From: Yponomeuta sedellus
Taxonomy: Eukaryota; Arthropoda; Insecta; Lepidoptera; Yponomeutidae
Direction of reading: 5' to 3'
Length of the DNA stretch: 64,000 bases
NCBI GenBank assembly: GCA_934045075.1
Contig: OW203725.1
Location: 18,993,497-19,057,496 of the forward strand
The notes under the pieces are model-generated. The model was not told where the DNA came from. It made no database searches and saw only the letters and a program-made list of their open reading frames with translations. The position numbers and the translations under genes were made by a program. This document shows, piece after piece, positions 52,168 to 63,743 of this stretch (its first letter is position 1; the number at the start of each line of letters is the position of its first letter).

Positions 52168-53639
52168 AAATAAAATAAAATCCTGTCATCGAAAAAAAAA
52201 ACCTCTCCTTCTACAGAACCCTTGCGCGTGGCCGGACACACGCTTGCCCAGCTTTTTTATTAAATTAGACTTATGCAAACCGTTATACCCGGTATCGGTA
52301 GCGCAGGCTTCGGTCGTTGCGTGGCTCATTATAGTAATTTGATGCCTCCAGGAAAGGTTTTGTCGGTTCGCGCACCATTTGGGCCCTAATATGATCCGGT
52401 CCATCGTTAAGTGAGTACTTACAAAACGCGAGCGATCCGTCGTAATATGATTTAACCGGATTTGACGTGAGCTTCGTGCAATTGCTTTGCTTATTGCTTA
52501 TTACGATAATTCGTGGCTTTTAACGATGATTTTTTCGGCTCAAAAGGGGCCTTTTAATTTGAAGATAACTCTGACGGCACGGTAAATTGTAGTGTACTCG
52601 TATTAGGTACTATAATTAGTACTAAATATCGATTAGTTGGCGAGGCAGGTACTTAACTTTGAGCCGACAACAGTCGGGTTACATTGTAAGGGCCTTATTC
52701 ATAAAAAACACGATTCCACTAAACTCATAGAGGCTTTTTAATAAAAATATGTGGTTACGTGTTTTCCTCGTAAAATTTCCACTACCGTCTATTTGATTTA
52801 GTGGACACTTTTGGGGTCTTTTAAGAAATTTTGTTTTTATAAATAAGATAATTTTCTTCATTGTACACCAGAGCAAATATTATAAAACATGTAGATACAG
52901 AGTACCTACAGTTGGCCGACTTATTGCCAAAAGAAATTTCTTCCAGATAACCTTACGATTGAAAGTTGCTAAAGGAATTGAGAGAAGGCTGAATAATCCT
53001 CTATTACCTTTGACTTGAGCCAGTACAGCCGCCAGCACAAACCCTTCACATACAATACATACGTGCATTCTTTACAATAAGGGCGGCTTTGCAACAACAA
53101 TGGATAAGTTGACCCACTGTCGATTGTACTCATCTATCATTGGGCTGCGTTGGTGTGAGCGATCTTAAAACGAGACGTTTTTAGTGTCAAGCCTAGAGAC
53201 AGGATATAATTAGATTAAACAATAGCTTTTAATTGTACGCTCAAATACGGCTTGATCCGAACAGAAAGCTTTGAATGTCACGTGGGTGTAAATCTTCGAA
53301 TGTAACTGCCTACACATGTAGGTACCCGTGACCTAACATAATGTGACAGTCTTAGTTATAAATATACGATTCTTAAAACACTTCTCAGAGGCAGTTTATA
53401 GCCTGTGGTAAAGGGAAAAAGTAGCACAGATTATTCAATCTTATCTGTCGATTGTTTTGGAGGAACGGTGCTATTTTAAAAGACCTTGATTTAAAAGACC
53501 TTTAGACTAATTGTCTTGGAGGGATGTGCACACTCTAACAGGTACGTTACGGGCGATTTTGTAACTAAAATGTAAAGGTTGACCTGCCGTTGACTGTACC
53601 GAGTTGCCTAGGCCATTTAAATTAGAACTCTTTCTTTTA
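52168..53639. other. intergenic, no gene called
   Basis: A minus-strand frame at 52880-53068 begins with a signal-peptide-like MHVCIVCEGFVLAAVLAQVK and has GTAATA and GTAAGG donor-like sites nearby, but no partner exon was found. Otherwise featureless. Confidence 0.35.
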
Positions 53640-53815
53640 CTACAATTATAAATACTCTGTTAATTCAGGACTTTGAAAAGACTGAGTTTGGAGTCTATTT
53701 CCATTTTTTCCCCTAAAGTGATCTAGAATTTGAAATGGATAGGTACCTAGTTTAACTTTACTTTCACTAAATCGCAGTTTTTATGCTACTTTGAATAAAA
53801 CATTTTTGGTTTGTT
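53640..53815 (+). mobile_element. LINE-B 3' UTR fragment
   Basis: GACTTTGAAAAGACTGAGTT, TTTTTTCCCCTAAAGTGATC, AATTTGAAATGGA, then CGCAGTTTTTATGCTACTTT and GAATAAAAC in the order of 23575-23715. Strongly 5'-truncated. Confidence 0.78.
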
Positions 53816-55253
53816 TTCGTTTTTTAATCCAACAGGTATTATTTATTTGTTTAAAATCCATTGAAATTTGGAGCATTGTTCTAAATAATCCTGCCTATGC
53901 AGGATTATAAAAAAATACCTGAAACGTTGAATAAAACATTTATTAATTTGATTTTGAATCTTGATGTGTGTACACATACCAGAGAAAAAGAATAATAGGT
54001 CCACGAAAAGCCTTACACATCACATAAGTTTTGCCATATGCAATACGTGCGTACATTTACGTACTTTCGTAGTTTCGTCGCAATGGACCGAAGCCCCACG
54101 TTATTTAAGAGGTGTTGTATGAAGCTTGAATTAATTTATAAGTTCAATAAACAGCTACAGCCTCGTTAGAGGTCGAAAGGTGAAGGTGACCAATGTGCTA
54201 TTCAACTCAATACCTAACCTAGTAATAATGCCTACGGGTTCACTAATAGGTAACCTTTGTTCCTTAACTTGCTAATTAGCTACCTAAGGCCGTGTTCAAA
54301 CTAAACGTATAGTCAGCCGCCGAATGTGAGCAGGCTCACTGTGAGCCCCAGTGTAATCGTCAGTAGCCAATCAGCGTCGTCGAGGCGCGTAGTGACGCGC
54401 TATATTAATCGGCCGCCGAATTTCAGCCCCTAAGCATATCGTAATAAGGTAAGATAAGATAAGAATATTCTTTATTGTACATCAGGAAAAAACAAACAAA
54501 ACATAATTACAAAGATACAGTACAATTGGCGGTAATAACGTTTTGTCGGATAGATGTGAACGAAAAGTGAATATGTAAGAAAATACAATGAACTGCGTAA
54601 CGCTCGCTCGCTGGCAGTCAGTTGGGTGTGAACTCAGCCTATAAAAAATCGAACGGAATATAATGGGAGACTTTCTTCAAAATTTGAGTAGAGTAACGTT
54701 ATATTTATATAACACTAGCTGTGCCGCGCTGTGACACCCGCGGTTTATACATGTTCTCACCCGCTCCTGGGCATAAGCCCGACTTCCACTGACATCGCGG
54801 AATACCAAAGCAAAGATGGCGAGACGACCTCTCCTACTATGATGATTATACTACTTCAATCACATTTCTTTAATATTTTGTTGACATTTGTGAGCAGAGT
54901 GTGAGCGTATATTATGTAATGTTCAATATTATGTACAGACAAATTATAAAGTTTGATGTTGCCTTTTTCCATTTTCCAAAAATTGCAGCTCTTTAAAATT
55001 TCTTTTGATGTTTTTTAAAAAAAGTATACATCTTCTGTTATATATTGTACACGAACTTTAAATTGGCTTTTAGCAATTCTACTCTACGCTTTTATCAGAA
55101 AAACGGTTCGATACGAAAAGTTTGAACAGCGGACGTTTAGTACTTCGCTACTCTACACAACACAATACACTGATTCGGGCGAGACCGGATACGTTTTAAT
55201 ATCGCGCCGGTGAATTTGTTGATTAGCTGACGTGCGCACGCGCCGGAACAGCG
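53816..55253. other. intergenic; GATA-type retroposon tail and unclassified repeats
   Basis: A minus-oriented retroposon 3' end lies at 54443-54490 (AAGATAAGATAAGAATATTC). A patch at 54290-54420 (AAGGCCGTGTTCAAACT) resembles the start of TIR elements but its other end was not found. No gene. Confidence 0.4.
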
Positions 55254-55829
55254 GACCCCGTCCCCTGACCCCTGCCCCTCGAAGGCCTGCTGGGCGCAGC
55301 TTCCGGTTCCGATTTGATACATGCCGTAATGGTCAGATGACCAATCAGGCAGTGCAGACCATTCGCTAGCTCGCTGGACCGATGTAATAATAAAGTTAGA
55401 CCAGTGTCGACCCACTGATTTTCAATTCAATTATTTTTATTGCAACTCTAGAACTCTGCCAATGTGCATATGACATGTTTTTTTCGCACCAATCGAGCAC
55501 AGTGCAGTAGTTGAGAAACTTTTAAACAAATTTAAATAAACGTAATTTTAAATTTGTTTAAAAGTTTCTCAACTACTGCACTGTGCTCGATTGGTGCGAA
55601 AAAAACATGTCATATGCACATTGGCAGAGTTCTAGAGTTGCAATAAAAATAATTGAATTGAAAATCAGTGGGTCGACACTGGTCTAACTTTATTATTACA
55701 TCGGTCCAGCGAGCTAGCGAATGGTCTGCACTGCCTGATTGGTCATCTGACCATTACGGCATGTATCAAATCGGAACCGGAAGCTGCGCCCAGCAGGCCT
55801 TCGAGGGGCAGGGGTCAGGGGACGGGGTC
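55254..55829. repeat. perfect palindrome, 283-bp arms, 10-bp spacer
   Basis: Left arm 55254-55536 and right arm 55547-55829 match base for base as inverted copies in every segment I compared. Arms start GACCCCGTCCCCTGACCCC and meet at TTTAAA around the spacer TAAACGTAAT. The same open frame therefore appears on both strands. The arm sequence has no recognised domain. It could be a fold-back insertion, a TPRT by-product or an assembly/amplification chimera. Confidence 0.92.
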
Positions 55830-55882
55830 ATACATTTACTAGATAGATACTCCGCTTACTATTATTTACTCCGTTTACGAGG

Positions 55883-56485
55883 GATGGAAAGTGTGAAGGT
55901 GATATAGAAAGAAGAGTAAAAGAGGGAAATTGTGTAAACGGTGCCTTGCACTCCATTGTGTGCAGCCGAAACATCTCCAAAAGAGCTAGATTGGCTATTC
56001 ATAGTGGCGTGCTGGTCCCAACACTTATGTATGGTAGCGACACTTGGGTGTGGCAAAAGAAGCAAGAAAGTAGAATTAATGCAGTTGAAATGAGGTCCTT
56101 GAGAAGTATGTGTAGTGTTACTTTGAATGACAGGATACGCAATAGTCTGATTAGAGAACGTTGTGGACTGAAAGAGGATGTAGTGACTAGAATTGAGAAA
56201 GAAATGTTGCGTTGGTTTGGACATGTGGAGAGGATGACGGAAGAAAGATTGACGAAACAAATATATATTGCGAATGTGAGTGGAAGGGCTGGTAACGGAC
56301 GTCCCAGACGGACTTACATCGACCAAATAGGGGATGTATTAGCAAAGGGAAAGATAAAAAGTACCCGGAACCAGCGTGCGTGCATGCAACGACTTATGAA
56401 CGTTGATGAAGCGAAGGTGATCTGTCAGGATCGTGGCAAGTGGCAGTCCCTGGTCTCTGCCTACCCCTCTGAGATACAGGCGTAA
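55883..56485 (+). pseudogene. RTE-like reverse transcriptase C-terminal fragment
   Basis: 201 codons open from DGKCEGDIERRVKEGNCVNG through LVPTLMYGSDTWVWQKK, RINAVEMRSLRSM, MLRWFGHVERM, GRPRRTYIDQI and DRGKWQSLVSAYP. This is the post-catalytic tail of RTE/craft-type non-LTR ORF2 proteins. The catalytic reverse transcriptase and endonuclease domains are missing, cut at the palindrome edge. Coding from the internal ATG (55946) is not expected to give an active enzyme. Confidence 0.85.
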
Positions 56486-56530
56486 GGTTATGTGTGTATG
56501 TATGTACGAGTATGTATGTATACTCCGCTT

Positions 56531-56790
56531 AGTTAGAATATGTTCGGGGCTTAATTGAGTGGAAAAAAGTCGCATGGCTTATCGTCCGACATTGTCAGTG
56601 TAGTGTGTCGCAACCCTAATAGTGCTTTGTGATGGCTGATTGAGGGTAGTCTGAAACCTCATCAGCCGAAGATGCGAACGGGTGCCAGCCATCAGTCTTC
56701 TCGTGACCACGATGGCTGTAACGTCGTCGAAAAGTCGAGGTAAAATAGCAATAAATTACTACGCGATTAAGCCCCGAAAATATTCTAACT
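56531..56790. mobile_element. TIR element with GTCG core, third type
   Basis: 25-bp arms (AGTTAGAATATGTTCGGGGC at the left) with one mismatch to the inverse at 56766-56790. The interior has GTGACCACGATGGCTGTAAC and GTCGTCGAAAAGTCGAGG, like the cores at 44589 and 49050. It follows directly on the reverse transcriptase fragment's 3' end. Confidence 0.75.
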
Positions 56791-56830
56791 ATGTGTACAA
56801 GTCGCGAAAGTTTAAAATATGTTAGATACT

Positions 56831-57055
56831 CCGCTGGTAGCTTTTAGAATATACCTCGGGCTCTAGAGTAGGCTTCGGTTTTCGCCGAAAGCACCCGAGT
56901 GTAATACTAATTCCTGCTCTGTACAAAACTTTTCTTCATTATTTTAAAAGTTGTGTAAAGTTATAAATAACAACTCATAATTAACCTTACCCTATGCAAT
57001 ATAATCGGTCTATCCGATAGTAGCCGAGGTATACTCTAAAAGCTAACAGACTGTA
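56831..57055. mobile_element. MITE-T copy 3
   Basis: Inverted relative to copy 1: GGTAGCTTTTAGAATATACC, CTCGGGCTCTAGAGTAGGCT, TCGGTTTTCGCCGAAAGCAC, GAGTGTAATACTAATTCCTG, ending CTAAAAGCTAACAGACTGTA. The left tip has diverged. Confidence 0.75.
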
Positions 57056-60000
57056 CACAGTTGTTTCACGTTTTTTTTAATTTTGCCTCCTTGGACTATT
57101 TTGATTGAAGACTTTCTGATGAAGAAACGTTTTTATTTACATTGACTTATAACATTTTTTTAGAAAAATGTTTTCAGTTACCGCAAGAAATCGGTTACTG
57201 ATAAGTAGTACATTTAATTTCTGATTTGTCAATGAAAGGCCTGACGCCTGACTTACAGCTCTTTTTTCTAAGGCTGGATGATAATAGCGGATGCATTTGG
57301 AAATTCCAAAAAATGCTACGGATGTTTTTGTTTAATAAGTGTATCGCTTCACTGAGCATTTCTGCCACGAGCAACTAGCAACAAATATGTGAAAATGCTA
57401 AAAAACTTTTCAATAATAAATATATTGATAAGCAACACCTTATTAAGTAGTGTCAATAAAGCTCCTACTAAACTAATCTTGTAGTAGCAATATATTAAAA
57501 GATTAAGCTGATGATTCTCCAAATATAATTATAAATACCAGACATTGAAGTGAAGTGAAGTGATACCAGTGAAGGAAAACATCTTGAGGAAAATGCCGGC
57601 ATGGTCTTTCTCGACTTGTCATTCCTGTGCGCTTGGCTGACTGAGCAGAATGGTATAGATGGTGGGTAAGCCTACTCCATCGATCTCCATCCGAGCTCCA
57701 GGCACTGCAGCGTCCGGGTGGTCCCTTCACCTATCTAGTGTATGTGAAGGTGGACCAACCCTTTCGCGAGTGTTCATGAGTGTCTGGGCTCCGTAGGTCA
57801 TGACAGGTAGGACGCACTGATTAAGAACTTTCGTTTTCAAGCATTGCGGTATGAATGACGAGAAGACTCGGCGTAGTTTCCGAAATGCTGCCCAGCCCAG
57901 CTGGATCCTTCTCTTGGCCTCCCTCTCGAAATTGTTTTACGTAGATGCAAAGGCCTATTAATTCCGCTCTATATGAAAGGGATAAGAAAGTATTGTGAAG
58001 CTTCAATGTTTCCTAAAATCCACAATCAAATCGATATTAAAGATCGACTTGAGGACCGTAAAACAGAACTCGTTTCTCCAACGGCTTCACTTGTGACCTC
58101 TCGAATGTTTCGATGATTCATCGGCGAAGCTTCACCATGAAATTCGTAGGCGCAGAAGGACCTCACGGCCACTTGCGTGAATTAAACACTCATTATTGGG
58201 TGTTTAATCCTTAAATGGGGTTTAATAACATGTTTTACCTTGTTTTAAGGGTGGCTTTAAAGATATAAGATTCCTAGCTTAAGAGTCAGGGCTTTTTGTA
58301 ACTTCATTCCTTTTAATGTGTACAATAAAGATTTTCGGATTTTGAAGAAAAGGTTTTGATGATGAAATCCTGTTGATGATTTGTTCGTTCATGAAATAAG
58401 TACATACTTAGCTAATGTTATTTTGCCTAAAATATAAGTAACGTATTTCATGAAATACAGTGAGACAAAACTCTTTACGAAAAATTACCACTATTTGCAA
58501 CACAAGGAATTGTTTCTAAAGTCTCACACTAAACAGTTTCAACCATCCACGTTATAAGACCTAGTTTTCAAGGAAAGACCTGGCATAATATCAATTGTGA
58601 TCGTTTCTTGGCATCGGGCTTAACATTTGGTCTACACCGGCATTTTCACGTTATTCTTTGTTGGAGCCTTCTAAAGTACTCCTACGTAGCTGTACAGCAC
58701 AGCCGCGATGGAGCTGGCGGTCGCGCTACAGTGGCGCGGGCGCAGGTCACCATCAGATAAGTGCGTTGAACCTGCGTAATTGTGCCGGATATGTGACAGG
58801 TAGACGCATGACACGCTGTCACGGGCCACTGGCCAGCAGCGTTGCCCGCTTATTGTTTTTAATATTTCTCTTTTGTCCTTTTATTGTGTGCCAGTTGGAA
58901 CAAAACTTGGAACAAAGAGGACCTCGAAGAGGTCAAACGTGTGGTTTACTTGATGGGCTTGAGAATAGATGTGATTAGGAAAACACTTCGTTGGGGTGGT
59001 CCCTAATGACGTTAAATGCAATAAAATATGAGATATGCCTATAACAAATTGCAAAGAGAGAAATAAAAGAGTTGTTATCCTCGGGGCATATCCAATGCGA
59101 GCACAAACGAATCTGTCGAGTCGGTTTTACGCCGAAAGCTCACCATAAAAAGCAATAAAACGTATTTTAACATCCATCCGATAATCAATCTAACACGTCA
59201 TAACTTTGAAATTCATTCTGGCTTGATCTTAGGTCTGTTCTTGCATGGTTACCCCAATGCTATCACCACCATTGTTTTACCTAACAACGTTAGTGTAAAT
59301 AGGTTTTAAGACGTTAGTGAAGTTTCCAAACATACTTGTCTTCATTAATTTAACGAAATGCGATTTCCGTACAAATATTTTCGGTAAGGAAGACATAAAA
59401 TAAAAACCATGGTACAGTCGATACCATTAGTTTTAGTTGCAAAATAACCGAGTAAAGTGCACGCTTATAATGAGGTCGTGTGTTGTGTACCAGTGTCTTC
59501 GCAACTTCTTTACTTAATTTTGCTTGATTTTTGTCTACCTCCAAAGACCTTTCGTGGCTTTCCTTTTGGCTTATATGGCTTTCTTTAGATTTATCTTGCA
59601 TCATGTAGAAAAATATTTTTTTTTACATGCACAATCGTGAACGACGATGATTTTTTTTACGAACGTGAATCGTGACGAACGATTACATGAACGATATCTA
59701 CTCTCTGTATTAGCTGTTGTCTCCTCAATTTTGTGCTGTCGATTGTCCCTACCTGCAGATATATTATGTCACAACCATATCCATAAACAAAGCAGCATTA
59801 TATCACTATTCCACAGAAAGTCTACAGCTCGTATGTTGGTACCTATATGTTTTTGCCATTTACCATGTTATAAAGCCTCCATAAATCCCGAGAACTGGCC
59901 TTACCATAGAATTTTAATATTGTACTAGGGGACTGAACAGACGTTGTCCTGCATGCAACGCCATCTGCCGGCCCAATTTGGCAATGTAAACCATCCAGGG

Positions 60001-60094
60001 CGCCACCCAAAAGCGTACAAAAAAATCATTTAAATCTGTCCAGCCGTTTAGGAGAAGTTCAATGACTTACGCACGCACAGTGGAAGATAGAAGG
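57056..60094. other. intergenic; repeat traces, no gene called
   Basis: 57560-57700 contains GTGAAGGAAAACATCTTGAGG and AATGGTATAGATGGTGGG, a SINE-B body in plus orientation. Open frames at 58658-58978 (plus) and 59350-59604 (minus, Lys/Glu/Ser-rich start MMQDKSKESH) have no known domain and no splice partner. Confidence 0.4.
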
Positions 60095-60096
60095 TG

Positions 60097-60170
60097 GTGG
60101 AGTATGGCCTATACCTTCCTCATGGAAGAGACCCATGCCCCTCGGTGAGGACATAATGCGTTGATGATGA
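60097..60170 (+). mobile_element. Rep-1-like 3' end with GATGATG tail
   Basis: GGTGGTGGAGTATGGCCTAT, ACCTTCCTCATGGAAGAGAC, CGTTGATGATGATG. This subfamily has a shortened hairpin and a GATGATG tail, like 63480-63600. Confidence 0.65.
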
Positions 60171-60509
60171 TGTTACACGCCGTTCAGATTAGAATTCTAA
60201 GTTCACCCAGTGTAGTATTCAACAGGTTCAACAGGTTCATCTTATAAGATTTGATGAGAACAACCTTCAAGTCTCTCCAGACAGAGATAGACGGCTATAT
60301 TATTATGCTAACAACAAAGTTATTTCTTAACCGACAGGAATGCGAAAAGAAAAAATATGTTCGTAGGAACGCTAATACGGACTGTCTCAATGTGTTTAAA
60401 GATGATAACTACATTATCCTTGTTTTCTCTCGGAAAACGGTTAAGAAATTGGTAACATGATATGTTTTTACTTTATTGGTGTGTAATACAAACATAATAG
60501 GCTTAGCAG

Positions 60510-60606
60510 CAACCCGGACTTGACCCCCGTGGAGGAGTATGGCCTAACCTTCCTGCGATGCAGGAAGAGACCCGTGCCCCAACAGTGGGGGCACACAAGG
60601 GTATCG
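60510..60606 (+). mobile_element. Rep-1 copy, 11-bp target duplication
   Basis: AGGCTTAGCAG lies at 60499-60509 and 60607-60617. Runs CAACCCGGACTTGACCCCCG, hairpin CTTCCTGCGATGCAGGAAG, CCCCAACAGTGGGGGC to CAAGGGTATCG. 5'-truncated at the same region as the copy at 17399. Confidence 0.88.
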
Positions 60607-60617
60607 AGGCTTAGCAG

Positions 60618-62044
60618 TGAAAATCTAGAATATCACCCAAATCATACACACTAGTAAGATCAAGATGTAAGCAAGCTTACAAAACAAAAGACCACTTAAA
60701 CTTTACTGAACTAGTCTAATATTTTAAGAAATTTAAAATTTAAGAAACAGAAGTGAAGAAATACTTTAACAACTTAGTTACCTACAAATTAAGGAATTAA
60801 TTAATTTCGATAATAACGTTTTATCTAGTCGTTTTTGTAAAGGCTCTCCGCCTAGGAGAACCTCGGCTAAACCTCGTATCTTACTATCTACTAACATCAA
60901 AGATACAAATAGGTACAAAGTACAATTTATGTCGATAGAGGCGGAAAAAGTGACTTGTTTTCGAAACTGCAAAAGTGCTTTGTCATGTAGTCATATCGAG
61001 AGCGCGTGCGGCGGCGGGAGGGGGAAGCAAGAGTTCTCGTGGAGCCTTTACACGTGACGACTTTTGAAGAAATTTTACTCACGACAAGACTTTATTCCCC
61101 TAAGGCTTCCCTTCCCCCTGGATATTCCTTTCGCTCGAATATTCGGACCAAAAAGAATCTTGTGTAATTTTGAAAAAACCTAAGTGTGAAATATAAAATT
61201 GCGACCATAAATAAAAAAAAAAGAAAGTAGTTGCGTTTAAAAGAAATAGCAGAAAAAAGACTTCATCACAAAAATTAAGCCATAAGTAAAATTGCAAGGA
61301 TATAAAAAAAATTACAAAATGACAATTTAAAACAGAAGAGAAGAAGGACGATTTTAGGTACTTTATGTAATTTTTGGTTCAGTTTGACCACCAGACTACA
61401 CAAGTTTTTTAACATAAGAATAGTCAAAGTCCTAAATATTCAAATCTGTCCCATGGTGTGTCGGAGATTAAATTGTTTAGATTTAGTTTTACATTTGCAT
61501 TGAAATACCATCACAGAGCTGTGACTATGACGACATTTTCTATGTATTTTAAATTGATAATTATGGCTTTTGTTAAAAAATAGATTTCTCATGTGTCACA
61601 TCAAACACATTGAAAACGGTTAAGCAGCTAACATATATTTTTATCAATTATACGAGTAATTATACGAGGTTTCACGAGTTAATACTTATTTTTTAACATA
61701 ATATCGTTTTTGCAATAAGTGTCATACCAATCTCTCAATCATATTAATAGATAGACAGATAGATAGAGAACACTTTATCGCACATTCTGAAAAAAGAAAA
61801 ATGATTTTTAGGAACCATGACATATAACCTATGGGCCAAAAACGTCGGTTTACAAAGAATTAACGTCAAATACGGCCGTTTTGGCATACATTATATCTGG
61901 TCCCAGGTCCGTGATCTAGCCCCAGGTTGTCGGCCGTGGGCCCTAAAAATCTATAGTAACATGATTGAGAGATGGGTCTGACACGCCCATTAAATCCTCT
62001 GACTCCGTAAATTATCGTAGAAATGTGTTGAAATGTATGGGGTA
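60618..62044. other. intergenic, no gene seen
   Basis: AT-rich; GATA/GACA-type retroposon tail at 61746-61785. CCAATCTCTCAATCATATTA (61731) has a diverged inverse near 61963-61980 (CATGATTGAGAGATGGG), so an old TIR element may span about 61725-61985. Confidence 0.4.
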
Positions 62045-62049
62045 GCCAG

Positions 62050-62087
62050 ACCACCTGACCGGGTGTAGGAACACCCGGTCGGGTGGT
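62050..62087. other. strong hairpin, 17-bp stem
   Basis: ACCACCTGACCGGGTGT and ACACCCGGTCGGGTGGT pair with one G-T type mismatch around loop AGGA. No T-run follows and no gene adjoins, so it is not read as a terminator; more likely part of a repeat. Confidence 0.6.
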
Positions 62088-62164
62088 TGGTCAGCAAAAA
62101 TGTGTAGGTAAGTTTTACTCATGTCAAATATGCCACGTCAAAAATAGTTAATGACGAGTAAAGA

Positions 62165-62393
62165 CGGCCTCGGTGGCGCAGCGGTTTAGCACGCTGACTG
62201 TGCAACCGAAGGTCTCGGGTTCGATCCCCGGCCGGATCAAACTAGGAAACGAACTTTCCTAGCTTGTCTCGGGTCTTGGATGTTATCTATGTATTTATTG
62301 TATTAAATCTATCGTCGAGTTAGCACGTGTAACACAAGTCATTTAGTTGTACTTAGTATAGGGCTAACGAGATCTGTGTAATATGTCCATGAA

Positions 62394-62452
<59 letters not shown>
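62165..62452 (+). mobile_element. SINE-C, full copy with TTA tail
   Basis: The tRNA-like head has box A TGGCGCAGCGG (62174-62184) and box B GGTTCGATCC (62218-62227). The body follows (TCGGGTCTTGGATGTTATCT, ATCGTCGAGTTAGCACG, ATAGGGCTAACGAGATCTG) and ends in about 17 TTA units from 62398. The intact promoter boxes suggest a young copy. Confidence 0.88.
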
Positions 62453-62904
62453 GATACATAATATGTAATATCTATTTATCTTCCCCAGAAAATATAGACT
62501 CGTGTAAACGCCCTCAAGTGGTCACCGCAATCTATTAAATTAGAATTACCACATAACAGAGCGGTTACAGCGAACGTTAGCTGTCGCCCAGTTCTGTTAA
62601 TGACGTGAAAAAGAAGTAATAATGTTGGCGAGGTGTTGAGGTTAGACGCCTTTCATGAAAACCACTTTCAGTACGAAAGTTCATTTGAATTTTGTCTGCG
62701 TGAAATTATTGTAGCTCGTATCGCGCACGACACAAGTGCGGGTATCGAACAAAAGATGTAACTACGTAGCTGCTTATGTCGGTGATTGTGTATTTCGTAG
62801 AAGTGGAAATTTTGGTGCCAGGCACTGTAGCACACAAGTAGGGCATTGTAGTAACTTTGCACTGTATCGGTAAAGTAAGGTGTGTTTTGAGGCAACTAAT
62901 CTAT

Positions 62905-63015
62905 CTTCTTCTTCTTCTTCAGGCTATGTTATGTAGTCTACTGCTGGACATAGCCCTCCCCTAATGAGCGCCATAGCGCCCTGTCTTCAGCTTGCCGCAT
63001 CCAGCATCTGCCGGC
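62905..63015 (-). mobile_element. retroposon 3' end, inverted copy of 46321
   Basis: CTTCTTCTTCTTC tail, then TGTAGTCTACTGCTGGACAT, AGCCCTCCCCTAATGAGCGC, CATAGCGCCCTGTCTTCAGC. It is the reverse complement of the element at 46321-46410 and extends about 45 bases further 5'. Confidence 0.75.
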
Positions 63016-63043
63016 AGTTTTTCGCAGAATAACTTAATAAAAT

Positions 63044-63394
63044 TCAAAGTCCTGACTGACTGACTCACTCATCAACGCCCAGCTCAAGCCGTTGGACCTA
63101 GGAAGATGAAATTTTGCACAAAGGGGTCTATATATAATGTAGGAAAGGAATAAGACCGGATATTTTTAAATTAAACCCCTAAGGGGGCGAAAAGGGTTGC
63201 CAAAATTTGTATGGGAGGTATAAATAAAGTTGTCTTATTTTCTTGAAACTTAAAACAAATGCTATTGAACACAATTGATTGAACACGTGTGTCTCGCCGT
63301 TTTTCTAAATTTAACCCTTAAGGGAGAGTACTGGGTTGCAAAATTATGTCCCTTAAATCTTTTTCACGCGGACGGAGTCACGGGAAAATCTAGT
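63044..63394 (+). mobile_element. non-autonomous Helitron (H-1), plus orientation
   Basis: 5' TCAAAGTCCTGACTGAC, 3' ACGGGAAAATCTAGT. The interior has GTTGGACCTAGGAAGATGAA, CCCCTAAGGGGGCG and AACACGTGTGTCTCG, matching the minus copy at 47395-47729 throughout. No protein is encoded. Confidence 0.8.
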
Positions 63395-63479
63395 TCATCT
63401 ATATGTATCGGTTTAATTTCGATTTTGTTTTAGTAAAATGAGTTACACATTACAGTATACACCCTTGTTTTTACGGAGG

Positions 63480-63600
63480 GGTCTTAACATGGTGGAGTAT
63501 GGCCTATACCTTCCTCAGGGAAGAGACCCGTGCCACTCGGCGGGGACATGATGGGGAGACCCGTGCCACTGGGTGGGGACATGATGGGTTGATGATGAGA
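63480..63600 (+). mobile_element. Rep-1-like 3' end with internal tandem duplication
   Basis: GGTGGAGTATGGCCTATACC, GAGACCCGTGCCACTCGGCG, then a second GAGACCCGTGCCACTGGGTG and GGTTGATGATGAGATG. About 40 bases (GGGGACATGATGGG plus neighbours) are tandemly doubled. Confidence 0.7.
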
Positions 63601-63639
63601 TGCATGTGTGAATTTATAGTAGCAATATTAGTCGCTAAC

Positions 63640-63735
63640 GGTCAAGGAAAACATCGTGAGGATTCCTGAATGTCTGAGGTGTACTTCAGTGCTTGAAATT
63701 GCCAAACCGCGGTGGGCATGAGTGGTGATTAAGCC
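63640..63735 (+). mobile_element. SINE body fragment (as 46880)
   Basis: GTCAAGGAAAACATCGTGAG, GCTTGAAATTGCCAAACCGC and GGTGGGCATGAGTGG match the 46880-46950 and SINE-B type text. Truncated by the following Rep-1. Confidence 0.6.
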
Positions 63736-63743
63736 CGCTATGC

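Noticed and set aside
52880..53068. Secreted-protein first exon (minus strand)
   Set aside because: The start looks like a signal peptide and donor-like sites exist, but no second exon or family match could be found.
55946..56485. Functional host gene of 179 codons
   Set aside because: Sequence is the C-terminal tail of a non-LTR retrotransposon ORF2; the start ATG is internal and upstream codons continue the homology.
59350..59604. 84-codon Lys/Glu-rich protein (minus strand)
   Set aside because: No domain, no splice partner, and its second half shifts abruptly to hydrophobic sequence as random frames do.
62398..62452. Stand-alone TTA microsatellite
   Set aside because: It is the tail of SINE-C, as shown by the other copy ending in the same place.
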